The notes beneath the pieces were generated by a model. It was not told the origin of the DNA, did not search any database, and was given only the letters and a program-made list of their open reading frames with translations. This document shows, one piece after another, positions 34,297 to 42,991 of a stretch of DNA of 47,305 nt. Location: positions 129,758-177,062 of the forward strand of contig DKIV01000007.1 in the NCBI GenBank assembly GCA_002454425.1, read 5' to 3'. Source of the stretch: Sphingobacteriaceae bacterium UBA6709 (GTDB taxonomy: Bacteria; Bacteroidota; Bacteroidia; Sphingobacteriales; Sphingobacteriaceae). A program made the translations under genes and the position numbers. How positions within the stretch are numbered: position 1 is the stretch's first letter; every line of letters begins with the position of its first letter.

Positions 34297-34887
34297 ATGA
34301 ATTTAAAAACGATGTATGCCGGGGTATTTCTGGCATTTGCTCTTCTGGCATCATCATGCTCCAGAACAGTTACGAGAATTGACAACAACACGCAGATCGA
34401 CATTAGCGGCAATTGGAACAATACAGATTCCAGGATGGTAGCCGACGATCTTACGGCGAACATTCTTTCCGCTAATTGGATTAGCAACCACCTGCAGGCT
34501 AAGGCAGGTAAAACTCCCGTAGTTGTTGTTGGCATGGTTCAGAATAAAAGCCATGAACACATAGATGCCGAAACATTCACTAAGGATATTGAGCGAGCGT
34601 TTATCTCATCGCAGAAGGTCCGTCTGGTACAGGGTGGCAAGAAACGAGAAGAACTACGTGGTGAAAAAGCTGATCAACAGAAGAATGCCACTGTATCAAC
34701 AATGAAAAAATTCGGACTTGAAAATGGTGCGGACTACATCCTTCAAGGATCTATAAATTCAATTGTAGATTCACATAAACGCCAAAAAGTTGTTCAATAT
34801 CAGGTTGATTTGGAACTTACTAATATTGAGACTAATGAAGTGGTGTGGATTGGCGACAAGAAGATCACTAAATACGTAAAAAACTAA
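34297..34887 (+). CDS. LpoB-like penicillin-binding protein activator lipoprotein
   Basis: A 196-residue lipoprotein. The lipobox LLASSC puts the lipidated cysteine at residue 21. The mature part matches the LpoB/COG3417 fold, with NTDSRMVADDLTANIL, VVVVGMVQNKSHEHID, FGLENGADYILQGSI and TNEVVWIGDKKITK. In E. coli LpoB reaches from the outer membrane to activate PBP1B; here PBP1A at 12908 would be the natural candidate partner, which is inference. I start at ATG 34297 rather than an earlier in-frame ATG that overlaps the previous gene. Confidence 0.83.
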   Translation: MNLKTMYAGVFLAFALLASSCSRTVTRIDNNTQIDISGNWNNTDSRMVADDLTANILSANWISNHLQAKAGKTPVVVVGMVQNKSHEHIDAETFTKDIERAFISSQKVRLVQGGKKREELRGEKADQQKNATVSTMKKFGLENGADYILQGSINSIVDSHKRQKVVQYQVDLELTNIETNEVVWIGDKKITKYVKN

Positions 34888-34896
34888 TACATGATC

Positions 34897-34922
34897 ACCC
34901 GGAGAGAACCCTCCGGGTTTTA
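34897..34922 (+). terminator. Terminator-like hairpin between the two lipoprotein genes
   Basis: ACCCGGAG (34897-34904) and CTCCGGGT (34911-34918) form an 8-bp stem followed by TTTTATAAT. The next gene starts nine bases later, so this may attenuate it or mark a transcript border. Confidence 0.75.
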
Positions 34923-34930
34923 TAATAAAC

Positions 34931-36355
34931 ATGCTTAGACTGCGGACGCCGAAATCATCTTTTCTTGTATTATTCTCGCTGCTCTCATTGCTGCTAAGTG
35001 CCTGCGGTACCTATAATGACAAAATCAGATCGTACTACAGCGATTTGTATAACGAACGGTATAGCGAAGCCAATGCCGAGCTGGATAAAAACAAACTACT
35101 GCAAAAAAATCGGAACAGACTCCTTTTCTATTTTGAAAAGGGTCGCATAGAGCATGTTCTAAAAAACTATCAGAACAGTAATCTTTACTTTAACCTCGCT
35201 GACTCGATGATTGAGGTCAGCAGAACTTCTGCCGCTGATGTTGTTGCCGGAACATTGGTAAATCCCATGATGCAAAAGTATAAGGGGGAAGATTTTGAGA
35301 AGATAATGATTCATTACTATAAAGCGCTTAACTACCTTTATCTTAATGAAACGGATGAAGCTATTGTCGAAGCGCGTAGGATCACACTTCAAAACCAACA
35401 ATTAGAAGACAAATTCAAAGGCAAAAGTAATCGTTATTTCCGCGATGCTTTCGCCGAGGTATTACAAGGACTTATATATGAATCTAATGGCGACGAAAAC
35501 AACGCTTTCATAGCCTATCGCAATGCCATAGAGCGATATCAGGCGAAAGATGATTCTTTGTATTACGGTATCCATATTCCCCTGCAACTAAAAAAAGACG
35601 TCATACGTAGCGCCTCATTAAGTGGATTTCAAGATCAGGTGGATTATTTTTCAAGGCTCTTTAACATGAAACATGAGGAAAATAACAAGCCTTATGGAGA
35701 GCTTGTTATTTTTTGGGAGAATGGATTAGCACCGGTAAAGCAGGAACAAGACATTGTTTTTAGCTTGACGAAGGGAATGAACAGCTACTACTTCCTCGAC
35801 CCTTATGGCACGCAGATACCGGTACACTCTGGATTTAGCTTCAATCCCGATCGCTTTAGCGCTGGCGACCTGAACAACTTCCGCATAGCGTTCCCTACCT
35901 ATCGTACAAGCCCGCTCAGGTATTCTTTCGCTACGGCATCAGCCAACACCGACACCCTGCGCTTTGAACGGGCAGAGGATATTACTAATCTTGCTAAGGC
36001 TACCTTAAGGCAGCGTTACGTAAAAGAAGTATCATTAGCATTAAGCCGCCTGGCTGTCAAGAAAGCAGCGCAGTTCGCAATTCGCGGCAACTCAAGTAAT
36101 TCCAAGAAAAACGATAATTTGAGAGAAGGCCTAAGTGCGATGGTTGATCTTTATAGCCTGATCTCAGAAAAAGCAGACACCAGAAACTGGCAAACATTAC
36201 CATCGGAGATATCCTATCTACGCATGCCTCTAAAGGCAGGGAAAAACGAAATTACATTGACGATGACGGGGAATAATGGAGCTAAGACAGAGAAGGTCAT
36301 TGCCATTGAAGGCAAACCGGGACTTCAGTTTTTTAACTTTGCCACCATACAGTAG
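34931..36355 (+). CDS. COG3014-like lipoprotein with TPR-like repeats
   Basis: A 474-residue lipoprotein; the lipobox LLLSAC places the modified cysteine at residue 25. The N-terminal half has TPR-like helices (LLFYFEKGRIEHVLKNYQ, KALNYLYLNETDEAIVEARR, LQGLIYESNGDENNAFIAYRNAI). The C-terminal half is beta-rich (GELVIFWENG, LPSEISYLRMPLKAG). COG3014 proteins often sit beside LpoB-like genes, as here, and are of unknown function. An envelope-assembly role is inferred from the neighbourhood only. Confidence 0.75.
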   Translation: MLRLRTPKSSFLVLFSLLSLLLSACGTYNDKIRSYYSDLYNERYSEANAELDKNKLLQKNRNRLLFYFEKGRIEHVLKNYQNSNLYFNLADSMIEVSRTSAADVVAGTLVNPMMQKYKGEDFEKIMIHYYKALNYLYLNETDEAIVEARRITLQNQQLEDKFKGKSNRYFRDAFAEVLQGLIYESNGDENNAFIAYRNAIERYQAKDDSLYYGIHIPLQLKKDVIRSASLSGFQDQVDYFSRLFNMKHEENNKPYGELVIFWENGLAPVKQEQDIVFSLTKGMNSYYFLDPYGTQIPVHSGFSFNPDRFSAGDLNNFRIAFPTYRTSPLRYSFATASANTDTLRFERAEDITNLAKATLRQRYVKEVSLALSRLAVKKAAQFAIRGNSSNSKKNDNLREGLSAMVDLYSLISEKADTRNWQTLPSEISYLRMPLKAGKNEITLTMTGNNGAKTEKVIAIEGKPGLQFFNFATIQ

Positions 36356-36364
36356 CTGTTTCCA

Positions 36365-36895
36365 TTATATATGGACCTTGAAAGAAAAAATATTCTCCCC
36401 CGTGGAGTGGCTATAGGTGTATGTAAAACGATCCGAAATTTTGGCAATGATAAGAAGACCATAGTTTCTAAGCGTGATCGAATCGAGTGTAAGATTCAAC
36501 TCCTGAAGATCCTGAGCAATAAATTCCATTGAGGATGCTGAGACCAGACGGGCGATAAGCTTATTAAAATCGCTGATATAAATAACACTTTCTCGTCCTA
36601 TGCATTCTTCAGGCATCGGCCATTGGGTGAAAACATCATTTCTGAAAACATTGCCCCTATCGGTCTTAATAACCTCCAGCCACTGGTCATACAGATGAAA
36701 TTCAATGAGCGAATATCTTACGCCCGAGTGTTTAATGCCGTTGGTAAGCGTCTCGATCAGAGCAAGACGAAGCATACTTATTCGTTGGTCGCTAAGCGCG
36801 TTCCCATAATGAGATCGAAGGAAGCCTGAGATCATCTCCATAAAGGGGATGATCTCATCGACAGTATTATTGAAAATAAATTCTTTACGTGTCAT
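36365..36895 (-). CDS. RsbW-like ATP-binding protein (anti-sigma/HATPase type)
   Basis: A 176-residue protein with the HATPase fold of serine kinases/anti-sigma factors. The N-box is ALIETLTNGIKHSG (E48, N52). The G1 box is reduced to DRGNVF (D79), without the second glycine of DxGxG, so ATP hydrolysis or kinase activity is uncertain. I use ATG 36895; a TTG sits just before it. It is the last gene of a four-gene operon with a STAS protein, a response regulator-phosphatase and a membrane protein. It ends nine bases from the converging lipoprotein gene, with no terminator visible. Confidence 0.75.
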   Translation of the reverse strand: MTRKEFIFNNTVDEIIPFMEMISGFLRSHYGNALSDQRISMLRLALIETLTNGIKHSGVRYSLIEFHLYDQWLEVIKTDRGNVFRNDVFTQWPMPEECIGRESVIYISDFNKLIARLVSASSMEFIAQDLQELNLTLDSITLRNYGLLIIAKISDRFTYTYSHSTGENIFSFKVHI

Positions 36896-36909
36896 CAAGC
36901 AATACGCCG

Positions 36910-37251
36910 CTAATTCACTGTTATTCCCGCAAACTTCGTAGGAAGCTCTTTGTATACTTTTATAGCGCGGTCCAATCGGATAAGGGAGAACAAATTGGCA
37001 ATGTCGTCATTCAGGTTCCATACAGCAAGATCGCCGCCATGACTCATCGTCATTTTTAACACAGCAATCATAGCCGAGAGGAATGTACTGTCAACATACA
37101 CAACCTCCGCAAGGTCCAAAACAATCAATTTGTTCCCATCGGCAATTACCTCATTCATTAAGAGTTTAAACTCCTCAGCATTTTCGAGGTTAGCCTGTTT
37201 TTCGGTGATTTTCACCAGGCAATAGTCATACTTCAGCTCTGTCTGAATCAT
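36910..37251 (-). CDS. STAS-domain anti-anti-sigma factor-like protein
   Basis: A 113-residue single STAS domain. The phosphoacceptor position is S55 in VYVDSTFLSAM, matching the DS(S/T) motif of SpoIIAA/RsbV proteins. In partner switching, the unphosphorylated form binds the HATPase protein and frees its other partner; here those roles fit the neighbouring genes at 36365 (kinase-like) and 37257 (phosphatase). Spacing to both is small (5-14 bases), so an operon is clear. Confidence 0.87.
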   Translation of the reverse strand: MIQTELKYDYCLVKITEKQANLENAEEFKLLMNEVIADGNKLIVLDLAEVVYVDSTFLSAMIAVLKMTMSHGGDLAVWNLNDDIANLFSLIRLDRAIKVYKELPTKFAGITVN

Positions 37252-37256
37252 ACGTA

Positions 37257-38396
37257 TTATAGTTTTTCAATATATAACAAGCTACGGTCGTCAATAACGC
37301 TCTCACATATGTGATCGTCCATAAGCTTCTCTTTCATTTCTTCAAAAGGATCCTCTTCATCAAAATATTTTCGCAGCCGATCTACGAAACCCAGATAATT
37401 CGTTTTTGCTTCCCCATTAACCTTACAATCCGTCATACCGTCAGTGAACGCTAACAGTATATCTCCTTTTTCCATAATGAACTCCTGCTGATCAAACATG
37501 CCTTCCGGCAAAGCACCCAGCAATAGCCCGCCGGAGCGAACCTCTGTGAGCTTGCGTTCATTACTTTTAAAAAGCAGCAGTGGCATATCACCAGCGCCGG
37601 TGTAGGTAATCTTTCCGTTTTTATGATCGATAAGAATTAACGACAAAGTTGAAAGAACATTTTGCAGAACCGGATCATGATTTAAGACCCTGTTTATTTT
37701 AGAAACAATAGCCTGCGTTGATAACTCTGCTTCAAATATACAAAATCTGATTGCAGACCTGATATAGCTTAAGAAATTGAATGAAAAAAACCAGGCTCCC
37801 CATTTCTTGCCCATAACATCACCGATAAACAGAAATGTTTGCCCATTGCCGGTCTCAATAAAGTCGACGAAATCTCCGCCCAGGTAATTCTCGAAAGTCT
37901 GGTGTAGATACTCCAGTCGAAAATCCGAAAAGCGTGGAAGGTTGTCAGGCACCGAGCGTAAATTAAGCGCTTTCGCTGCCGCTCCTATTTCATAAAGCGA
38001 TTGCTCATGCTGTTTCTGAATGGATATGAGAATGTTAACCAGCTTATTGACTACCAGATTTATAGGCGTATTTTTATCAATGTAATCTATAGCCATCATT
38101 TCCAACGCCTTCGCAGCGTTAGAATTATCATTTTGTGAGGTCAGGAACACGAAAGGAATGTCGCGCAACTGCGGATCTTTCAGTAATATTTGACGGAATT
38201 TAAATCCGTCCATATCCGGCATCACGAAGTCTGAAAGTATCAGATCAGGAATTTGCTTCTTCAAAAGCTCGAGAGCCTGTACCGCGGAGCTGGCAGGAAA
38301 TGCATCAATTCCCTTACTTTTCAGCAGACGCGACATCATCGTGAGTATCACCACGTCATCGTCAACCAATAGAATACATTTTCTTTTTGATGCCAT
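37257..38396 (-). CDS. Response regulator with PP2C (SpoIIE/RsbU-type) phosphatase
   Basis: A 379-residue signalling protein. Residues 7-120 are a receiver domain with acidic pocket D12-D14, phosphoacceptor D56 (ILSDFVMPDMDG) and K108. Residues about 155-379 are a PPM/SpoIIE phosphatase with metal ligands in GGDF (D175), GDVMG (D193), FTDGMTD and DDRS. Phosphorylation of the receiver would set phosphatase activity toward the STAS protein encoded next. No histidine kinase is in the window. Confidence 0.9.
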   Translation of the reverse strand: MASKRKCILLVDDDVVILTMMSRLLKSKGIDAFPASSAVQALELLKKQIPDLILSDFVMPDMDGFKFRQILLKDPQLRDIPFVFLTSQNDNSNAAKALEMMAIDYIDKNTPINLVVNKLVNILISIQKQHEQSLYEIGAAAKALNLRSVPDNLPRFSDFRLEYLHQTFENYLGGDFVDFIETGNGQTFLFIGDVMGKKWGAWFFSFNFLSYIRSAIRFCIFEAELSTQAIVSKINRVLNHDPVLQNVLSTLSLILIDHKNGKITYTGAGDMPLLLFKSNERKLTEVRSGGLLLGALPEGMFDQQEFIMEKGDILLAFTDGMTDCKVNGEAKTNYLGFVDRLRKYFDEEDPFEEMKEKLMDDHICESVIDDRSLLYIEKL

Positions 38397-38397
38397 T

Positions 38398-38937
38398 TTA
38401 TGCTTTTGATCTTCTTATTGAGGAGGTGAACACCAGATAGACGCCGCACAATACTATAAGTAGCGACACCAAATCCATAAGCGTAACTCCATCATCAGTA
38501 TTAAAATAAAATATAGTAAACATCTCAAAATATGGAGGTGCAGGCATAACGATCATCGCGAAGCCCAGGGTAATCATCACGATGCCTATGAGCACCACAA
38601 TAAAACTGCCCCTTCTAGTTGCGGGGGCGATTTCCTTAACATTTTCTGAGTTGAGGTTCGACTTAGAGAGCATGGCCTCCAAATCATTTGCCAGTTCAAG
38701 ACGCGACATTCCCGAAACGTTGATTTCCTGAAAGCGCTGTACATCCCTGCTTAAGGTCTTCTTATTATCTATGGCCTTATTGAATTTAGCCTGAATAGCA
38801 GATAGCGAGTCGCTATCGATATCGCTATGCTCCAATAGGGTCATCAATTCTTCCAGCTTTTTACCTAGATTATCGTTGCTGATATCAAGTTCCCGGATCC
38901 TGATAATTTGCTCTTCTACGTCTTTTTTCTGTTTCAA
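38398..38937 (-). CDS. Membrane protein with coiled coil, first gene of the partner-switching operon
   Basis: A 179-residue protein of no known family. Residues 1-100 are charged and probably coiled coil; residues 111-131 and 152-172 are membrane helices joined by a short loop (PAPPYFEMF...NTDDG). The only plausible start is TTG at 38937, because an in-frame stop lies just upstream and the next ATG would cut the coiled coil. It ends one base before the response regulator gene, so it is probably translated with it and may be the input or localisation partner. Confidence 0.65.
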   Translation of the reverse strand: MKQKKDVEEQIIRIRELDISNDNLGKKLEELMTLLEHSDIDSDSLSAIQAKFNKAIDNKKTLSRDVQRFQEINVSGMSRLELANDLEAMLSKSNLNSENVKEIAPATRRGSFIVVLIGIVMITLGFAMIVMPAPPYFEMFTIFYFNTDDGVTLMDLVSLLIVLCGVYLVFTSSIRRSKA

Positions 38938-38983
38938 TACTAGAATTTAATTGTACCTTCATGGGTCGCTTTTTTTCGTCCAC

Positions 38984-39892
38984 ATGAAAGTTTCAGTTAT
39001 AACAGTCAATTTTAATCAGGCTGCAGTTACAGAATCACTACTCAAGTCCTTCTTACTACATTATGCCCCATCGCAGATTGAAATTATTGTAGTGGATAAT
39101 GGAAGTAAAGATAATCATGTAATCAAATGGCAGGAAATTTATCCTGAAATAAAGTTTCTCCGTTCTGAGAAAAACCTCGGTTTTGCCGGCGGCAACAATC
39201 TGGGAACCTCTGTGGCAACGGGCGATTATCTCTTTTACATTAATAACGATACTGAGGTCACTGCCGGTTTAATCCAATCCCTGGCCTCCACGCTTGATAA
39301 CAATCCTTCGGTAGGAATGGTGTCGCCCAAGATCAGATTTTTTCAAAACCCCGACATTATTCAATACGCAGGGTTTACCGAAATGAACTATAATACCTGC
39401 AGGAATCGATGTATCGGTGAGTTCCAAACAGATAGCGGTCAATTCGATCATATCGAAGGCCCTACCGGATACATTCACGGAGCCGCCATGATGGTACGAC
39501 GTACAGCCATCCAACAGGCTGGATTGATGCCCGAGAACTTTTTCCTCTATTACGAAGAGCTTGATTGGTGTGAAAGAATCAAGCGCGCGGGCTTTAGCAT
39601 CTGGATAAATACCAATGCGCTCATATACCATAAAGAGTCGATATCCGTTGGAAAAAACAGTCCTCTGAAGGAGTTCTTCATGAATAGAAATCGGATTCTA
39701 TTTATCCGCCGCAATGCGCCTCTTCATTCGAGAATTATATTTTACCTCCATTTTACCCTGCTCGTGTTACCCCGAAATATGTTTTCATATCTCCTGAAGG
39801 GACGCACAGAGTTGATAAAGCCGCTTATAAACGCTGTAATATGGAACATTACCCATCACACCGATAGCCCCGACAAAGGGTACAATATTTAA
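38984..39892 (+). CDS. Family 2 glycosyltransferase (rhamnosyltransferase-like)
   Basis: A 302-residue GT-A enzyme. It begins KVSVITVNFNQ with the nucleotide-sugar site VVDNGSKDN, then the GFAGGNNLG and DYLFYINNDTEV (DxD-like) motifs and the acceptor-site EGPTGYIHGAAMMVRR and YYEELDWCERIKRAGF. This pattern is typical of rhamnosyl/galactofuranosyl-type transferases making O-antigen or capsule. ATG 38984 is preferred to an upstream TTG. A second glycosyltransferase starts five bases after its stop. Confidence 0.88.
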   Translation: MKVSVITVNFNQAAVTESLLKSFLLHYAPSQIEIIVVDNGSKDNHVIKWQEIYPEIKFLRSEKNLGFAGGNNLGTSVATGDYLFYINNDTEVTAGLIQSLASTLDNNPSVGMVSPKIRFFQNPDIIQYAGFTEMNYNTCRNRCIGEFQTDSGQFDHIEGPTGYIHGAAMMVRRTAIQQAGLMPENFFLYYEELDWCERIKRAGFSIWINTNALIYHKESISVGKNSPLKEFFMNRNRILFIRRNAPLHSRIIFYLHFTLLVLPRNMFSYLLKGRTELIKPLINAVIWNITHHTDSPDKGYNI

Positions 39893-39896
39893 CGTC

Positions 39897-41072
39897 ATGC
39901 AACTTATTTTTTGGATCAGCATCTTCCTCATTGTATACACATTTGTAGGCTATGGCTTTGTCCTCTATCTGCTCATAAAAATCAGAAGAGCCATGAAGGG
40001 CCGTCGCCCTGTTCCGGTAGTGTCGCCTGAACTCCTGCCCTCCTGCACGCTGATCATAGCGGCGTATAATGAAGAAGATTTCATCAGAGAGAAAATCATC
40101 AATACGCTCGAACTCGAATATCCCGAGGACAAACTCGATGTGATCTTTGTCACTGACGGCTCCACCGACAACACGCCTCAGATAATTGCAGGGTATCCTC
40201 AATTGCGCTTGCTCCACAAAGACGGCCGTTCGGGCAAGATCGCCGCAGTGCACCGCGCCGTTGAACAGACAAGCTCAGAAATAGTCGTCTTTACCGACGC
40301 GAACACATTTCTGAACAAAAATGCACTGTTAAACATTTGCAGACACTATGCTGATGCTTCCGTGGGAGCCGTTGCAGGCGAAAAACGTATCGCTATGGAA
40401 GACAACGCGGATGCCAGCTCCGCGGGAGAGGGTTTCTACTGGAAATATGAATCGACATTGAAGAAATGGGATTCTGAACTTTATTCCGTTGTAGGTGCTG
40501 CCGGCGAGCTGTTCAGCGTCAGGAGAACATTATACGAGCCGGTGGGTGATCATGCCATTCTCGACGACTTCATGATTTCTATGCGCATCGCCCAAAAAGG
40601 CTTCCGCATTATCTACGAACCGGAATCATATGCCGTTGAAACAGCGTCGGAAGACGTAAGTGAAGAGTTAAAAAGAAAAATTCGCATTGCGGCCGGTGGC
40701 ATTCAATCAATTGTTTGGCTCGCCCCACTATTAAACATCTTCCGCTACGGAACCCTGAGCTTTCAATATGTGAGTCACCGGGTGCTCCGATGGACGCTAA
40801 CCCCCTTTCTTCTCATTCTTGCCTTCCTGATAAATATCTGGCTGGTGATCAATGACGGCAATTTTCTATACTGCCTGACATTCTTTGCTCAGGTGATCTT
40901 TTACGGCCTTGCATATTTAGGCTTCGTCAATGAGCGTAAGCAGATTAGGATCAAAGCCTTTTTCATTCCCTATTATTTCTGCATCATGAACTACGCCGTG
41001 CTTGCCGGCATCGTACGATACTTCCGCGGCAATCAAAGCGCCATCTGGGAGAAAGCCAGGCGAAAAGCATAA
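39897..41072 (+). CDS. Membrane family 2 glycosyltransferase
   Basis: A 391-residue processive-type transferase. An N-terminal membrane helix (LIFWISIFLIVYTFVGYGFVL) precedes the catalytic domain: TLIIAAYNEE, FVTDGSTDNT, VVFTDANT and ILDDFMISMRIAQKG. Three C-terminal hydrophobic stretches follow (LTPFLLILAFLINIW, LTFFAQVIFYGLAYL, YYFCIMNYAVLAGIV). It lacks an obvious QxxRW, so polymer synthesis is uncertain; a single-sugar or short-chain role on a lipid carrier is as likely. It forms a pair with the preceding glycosyltransferase. Confidence 0.87.
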   Translation: MQLIFWISIFLIVYTFVGYGFVLYLLIKIRRAMKGRRPVPVVSPELLPSCTLIIAAYNEEDFIREKIINTLELEYPEDKLDVIFVTDGSTDNTPQIIAGYPQLRLLHKDGRSGKIAAVHRAVEQTSSEIVVFTDANTFLNKNALLNICRHYADASVGAVAGEKRIAMEDNADASSAGEGFYWKYESTLKKWDSELYSVVGAAGELFSVRRTLYEPVGDHAILDDFMISMRIAQKGFRIIYEPESYAVETASEDVSEELKRKIRIAAGGIQSIVWLAPLLNIFRYGTLSFQYVSHRVLRWTLTPFLLILAFLINIWLVINDGNFLYCLTFFAQVIFYGLAYLGFVNERKQIRIKAFFIPYYFCIMNYAVLAGIVRYFRGNQSAIWEKARRKA

Positions 41073-41074
41073 AT

Positions 41075-41119
41075 AACGTGCAGTGGCGAAAGACATAAAT
41101 CCCTTCGCCTCTGCACGTT
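41075..41119. terminator. Bidirectional terminator between glycosyltransferase and poxB
   Basis: AACGTGCAG (41075-41083) pairs with CTGCACGTT (41111-41119), and inside GGCGAA pairs with TTCGCC. It lies between converging genes. Confidence 0.8.
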
Positions 41120-41139
41120 AAACCAATCAACGTGTATTC

Positions 41140-42873
41140 TTAGATAACGTCTTTTATATGCTTAATATTAGACTTAACAATACTCACCACCTCATCGATC
41201 TGACCGTTCAACATGAGCTTAGTCATCGACACCGCGAAGCCCCGAATCTGTGAGAACTCTGTTTTCGGCGGCATCGCCAGCGCATTTGGATCAGTCATAA
41301 CATTTATAAGTACAGGACCATTATCAGCAAAAGCCTCTGTAAGCGATCGATCCAGGTCTTCGGCATTGTTCACCGTCAGCCCTTTCATACCCATAGACAG
41401 CGCCAGAGACGCGAAATCCGGGTTATACATGTCTGTCTGCCAGTCAGGCAAACCAGCCACTTCCATCTCTAATTTAACCATACCCAGGGAGCGGTTGTTG
41501 AAAACAATAAGCTTAATGGGCAACTTATACTGAACAATGGTAGCCATATCACCGAGCATCATCGAAAGACCGCCATCACCACACATGGCAACAATCTGGC
41601 GCCCCGGCCGTGCAAATGCCGCCCCTATGGCCTGCGGCAGCGCGTTGGCCATAGAGCCGTGATTAAAAGAACCCAGCATATCGCGACCACCCCCGGCATT
41701 GATATACCGTGCTCCCCAAACACAGCACATCCCGGTATCTACGGTAAAGATGGCATCCGTTGCCGCAAGTTTATCGATACGTGAGGCTACGAACTCCGGG
41801 TGTATCAAGTCGGTATCGCCGGCATCCTCTACATAGGTGAGCATTTTCTGCTTCACTTTCGCGTAGAACTCTATCTGGCGTTTTAAAAAAGAGTCATCTT
41901 TATTTTTCTCAAGCATCGGCAATAGTGCCGCTAAGCTGGCTTTGACATGTCCGTGTACGGCATGATCAACCTTAGCGCGACGCCCGATATGTTCGGCTTT
42001 GGCATCTATCTGAATAATCTGGCAATGGTCAGGAATAAAATGGGCATATGGAAAGTCGGTACCCAGAAGAATCAACAGCTCCGCTTCTTTCATACTTTGA
42101 TACGCCGAAGGAAGTCCTAACAATCCGGTCATACCAACCTCGTAAGGGTTATCATATTGCACGTGCATCTTGCCCCTAAAAGAATATCCAACAGGCGCGC
42201 GTAGCCGCTCCGCTAAGGCAAGCACTTCAGCATGGGCGTCACGGCATCCAATACCGCAAAATATGGTAATCTTAGTGTGTTTTGAGATCTCGGCCGCCAA
42301 CAGGTCCAAGGTAGCCTGAGAAGGGACGATCATGCTATCAGTGAGGTATAATTTGTTGGAGCTTACATTGTCTACAGCTTTTTCCTGTGCAATATCTCCA
42401 GGAATCGCAACAACGGCCACTCCCTGCTTATGCACAGCATTCTGTAATGCAGCCTGTAACATCCTGGGAACCTGCTGACTTGTATTCGCCAGCACATTGT
42501 AATTGCTGCAATCGTCAAAAAGTCTTATCGTATTGGTTTCCTGAAAATAATCCGTTCCAAACTCTGTTGACGGACATGTCGAAGCGATGGCGATCACCGG
42601 AGCACCTGAACGATGCGCGTCATAAAGACCATTGACTAGGTGCACGTGGCCGGGACCAGAGCTCCCGGCACAACATGCCAAACCATTTAGCTGTGCTTCG
42701 GCACCTGCGGCAAAAGCACCAGTTTCCTCATGTCGCACATGTACCCACTCTACCTTTTCAGACAGACGCACGGCGTCATTTATTTCATTCAGACTATCGC
42801 CGGTTACCGCGTAAATTCTCTTTACGCCGGCATCAGCGAGTAAGTCGACAACTTGTTCCGCTACATTTCCCAT
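41140..42873 (-). CDS. poxB: Pyruvate dehydrogenase (quinone) / pyruvate oxidase PoxB
   Basis: A thiamine diphosphate and FAD enzyme that oxidises pyruvate to acetate and CO2 and reduces membrane quinone. The 577-residue length is typical. The activating glutamate is in VRHEETGAFAAGA, and the ThDP/Mg motif is MCGDGGLSMMLGD...VFNN. The membrane-binding C-terminal segment of the E. coli enzyme is less clear here. With Mqo and the menaquinone genes it points to quinone-linked oxidation of central metabolites. Acetolactate synthase-like activity is unlikely given the PoxB-like motifs. Confidence 0.9.
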   Translation of the reverse strand: MGNVAEQVVDLLADAGVKRIYAVTGDSLNEINDAVRLSEKVEWVHVRHEETGAFAAGAEAQLNGLACCAGSSGPGHVHLVNGLYDAHRSGAPVIAIASTCPSTEFGTDYFQETNTIRLFDDCSNYNVLANTSQQVPRMLQAALQNAVHKQGVAVVAIPGDIAQEKAVDNVSSNKLYLTDSMIVPSQATLDLLAAEISKHTKITIFCGIGCRDAHAEVLALAERLRAPVGYSFRGKMHVQYDNPYEVGMTGLLGLPSAYQSMKEAELLILLGTDFPYAHFIPDHCQIIQIDAKAEHIGRRAKVDHAVHGHVKASLAALLPMLEKNKDDSFLKRQIEFYAKVKQKMLTYVEDAGDTDLIHPEFVASRIDKLAATDAIFTVDTGMCCVWGARYINAGGGRDMLGSFNHGSMANALPQAIGAAFARPGRQIVAMCGDGGLSMMLGDMATIVQYKLPIKLIVFNNRSLGMVKLEMEVAGLPDWQTDMYNPDFASLALSMGMKGLTVNNAEDLDRSLTEAFADNGPVLINVMTDPNALAMPPKTEFSQIRGFAVSMTKLMLNGQIDEVVSIVKSNIKHIKDVI

Positions 42874-42991
42874 ATAGTATCAATCAATTTAATGTTTTAC
42901 ATATGTACGTATGGCTACGTTACATGTGTTAACAGCGATATAAATCGATTGTTACCAGGAAAACACAACAATCTCAATAATTACATTGAGT

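Noticed and set aside
42874..42991. Regulatory site between poxB and carbonic anhydrase
   Set aside because: Only a short CTCAAT/ATTGAG repeat and AT-rich sequence are seen; nothing specific enough to call.
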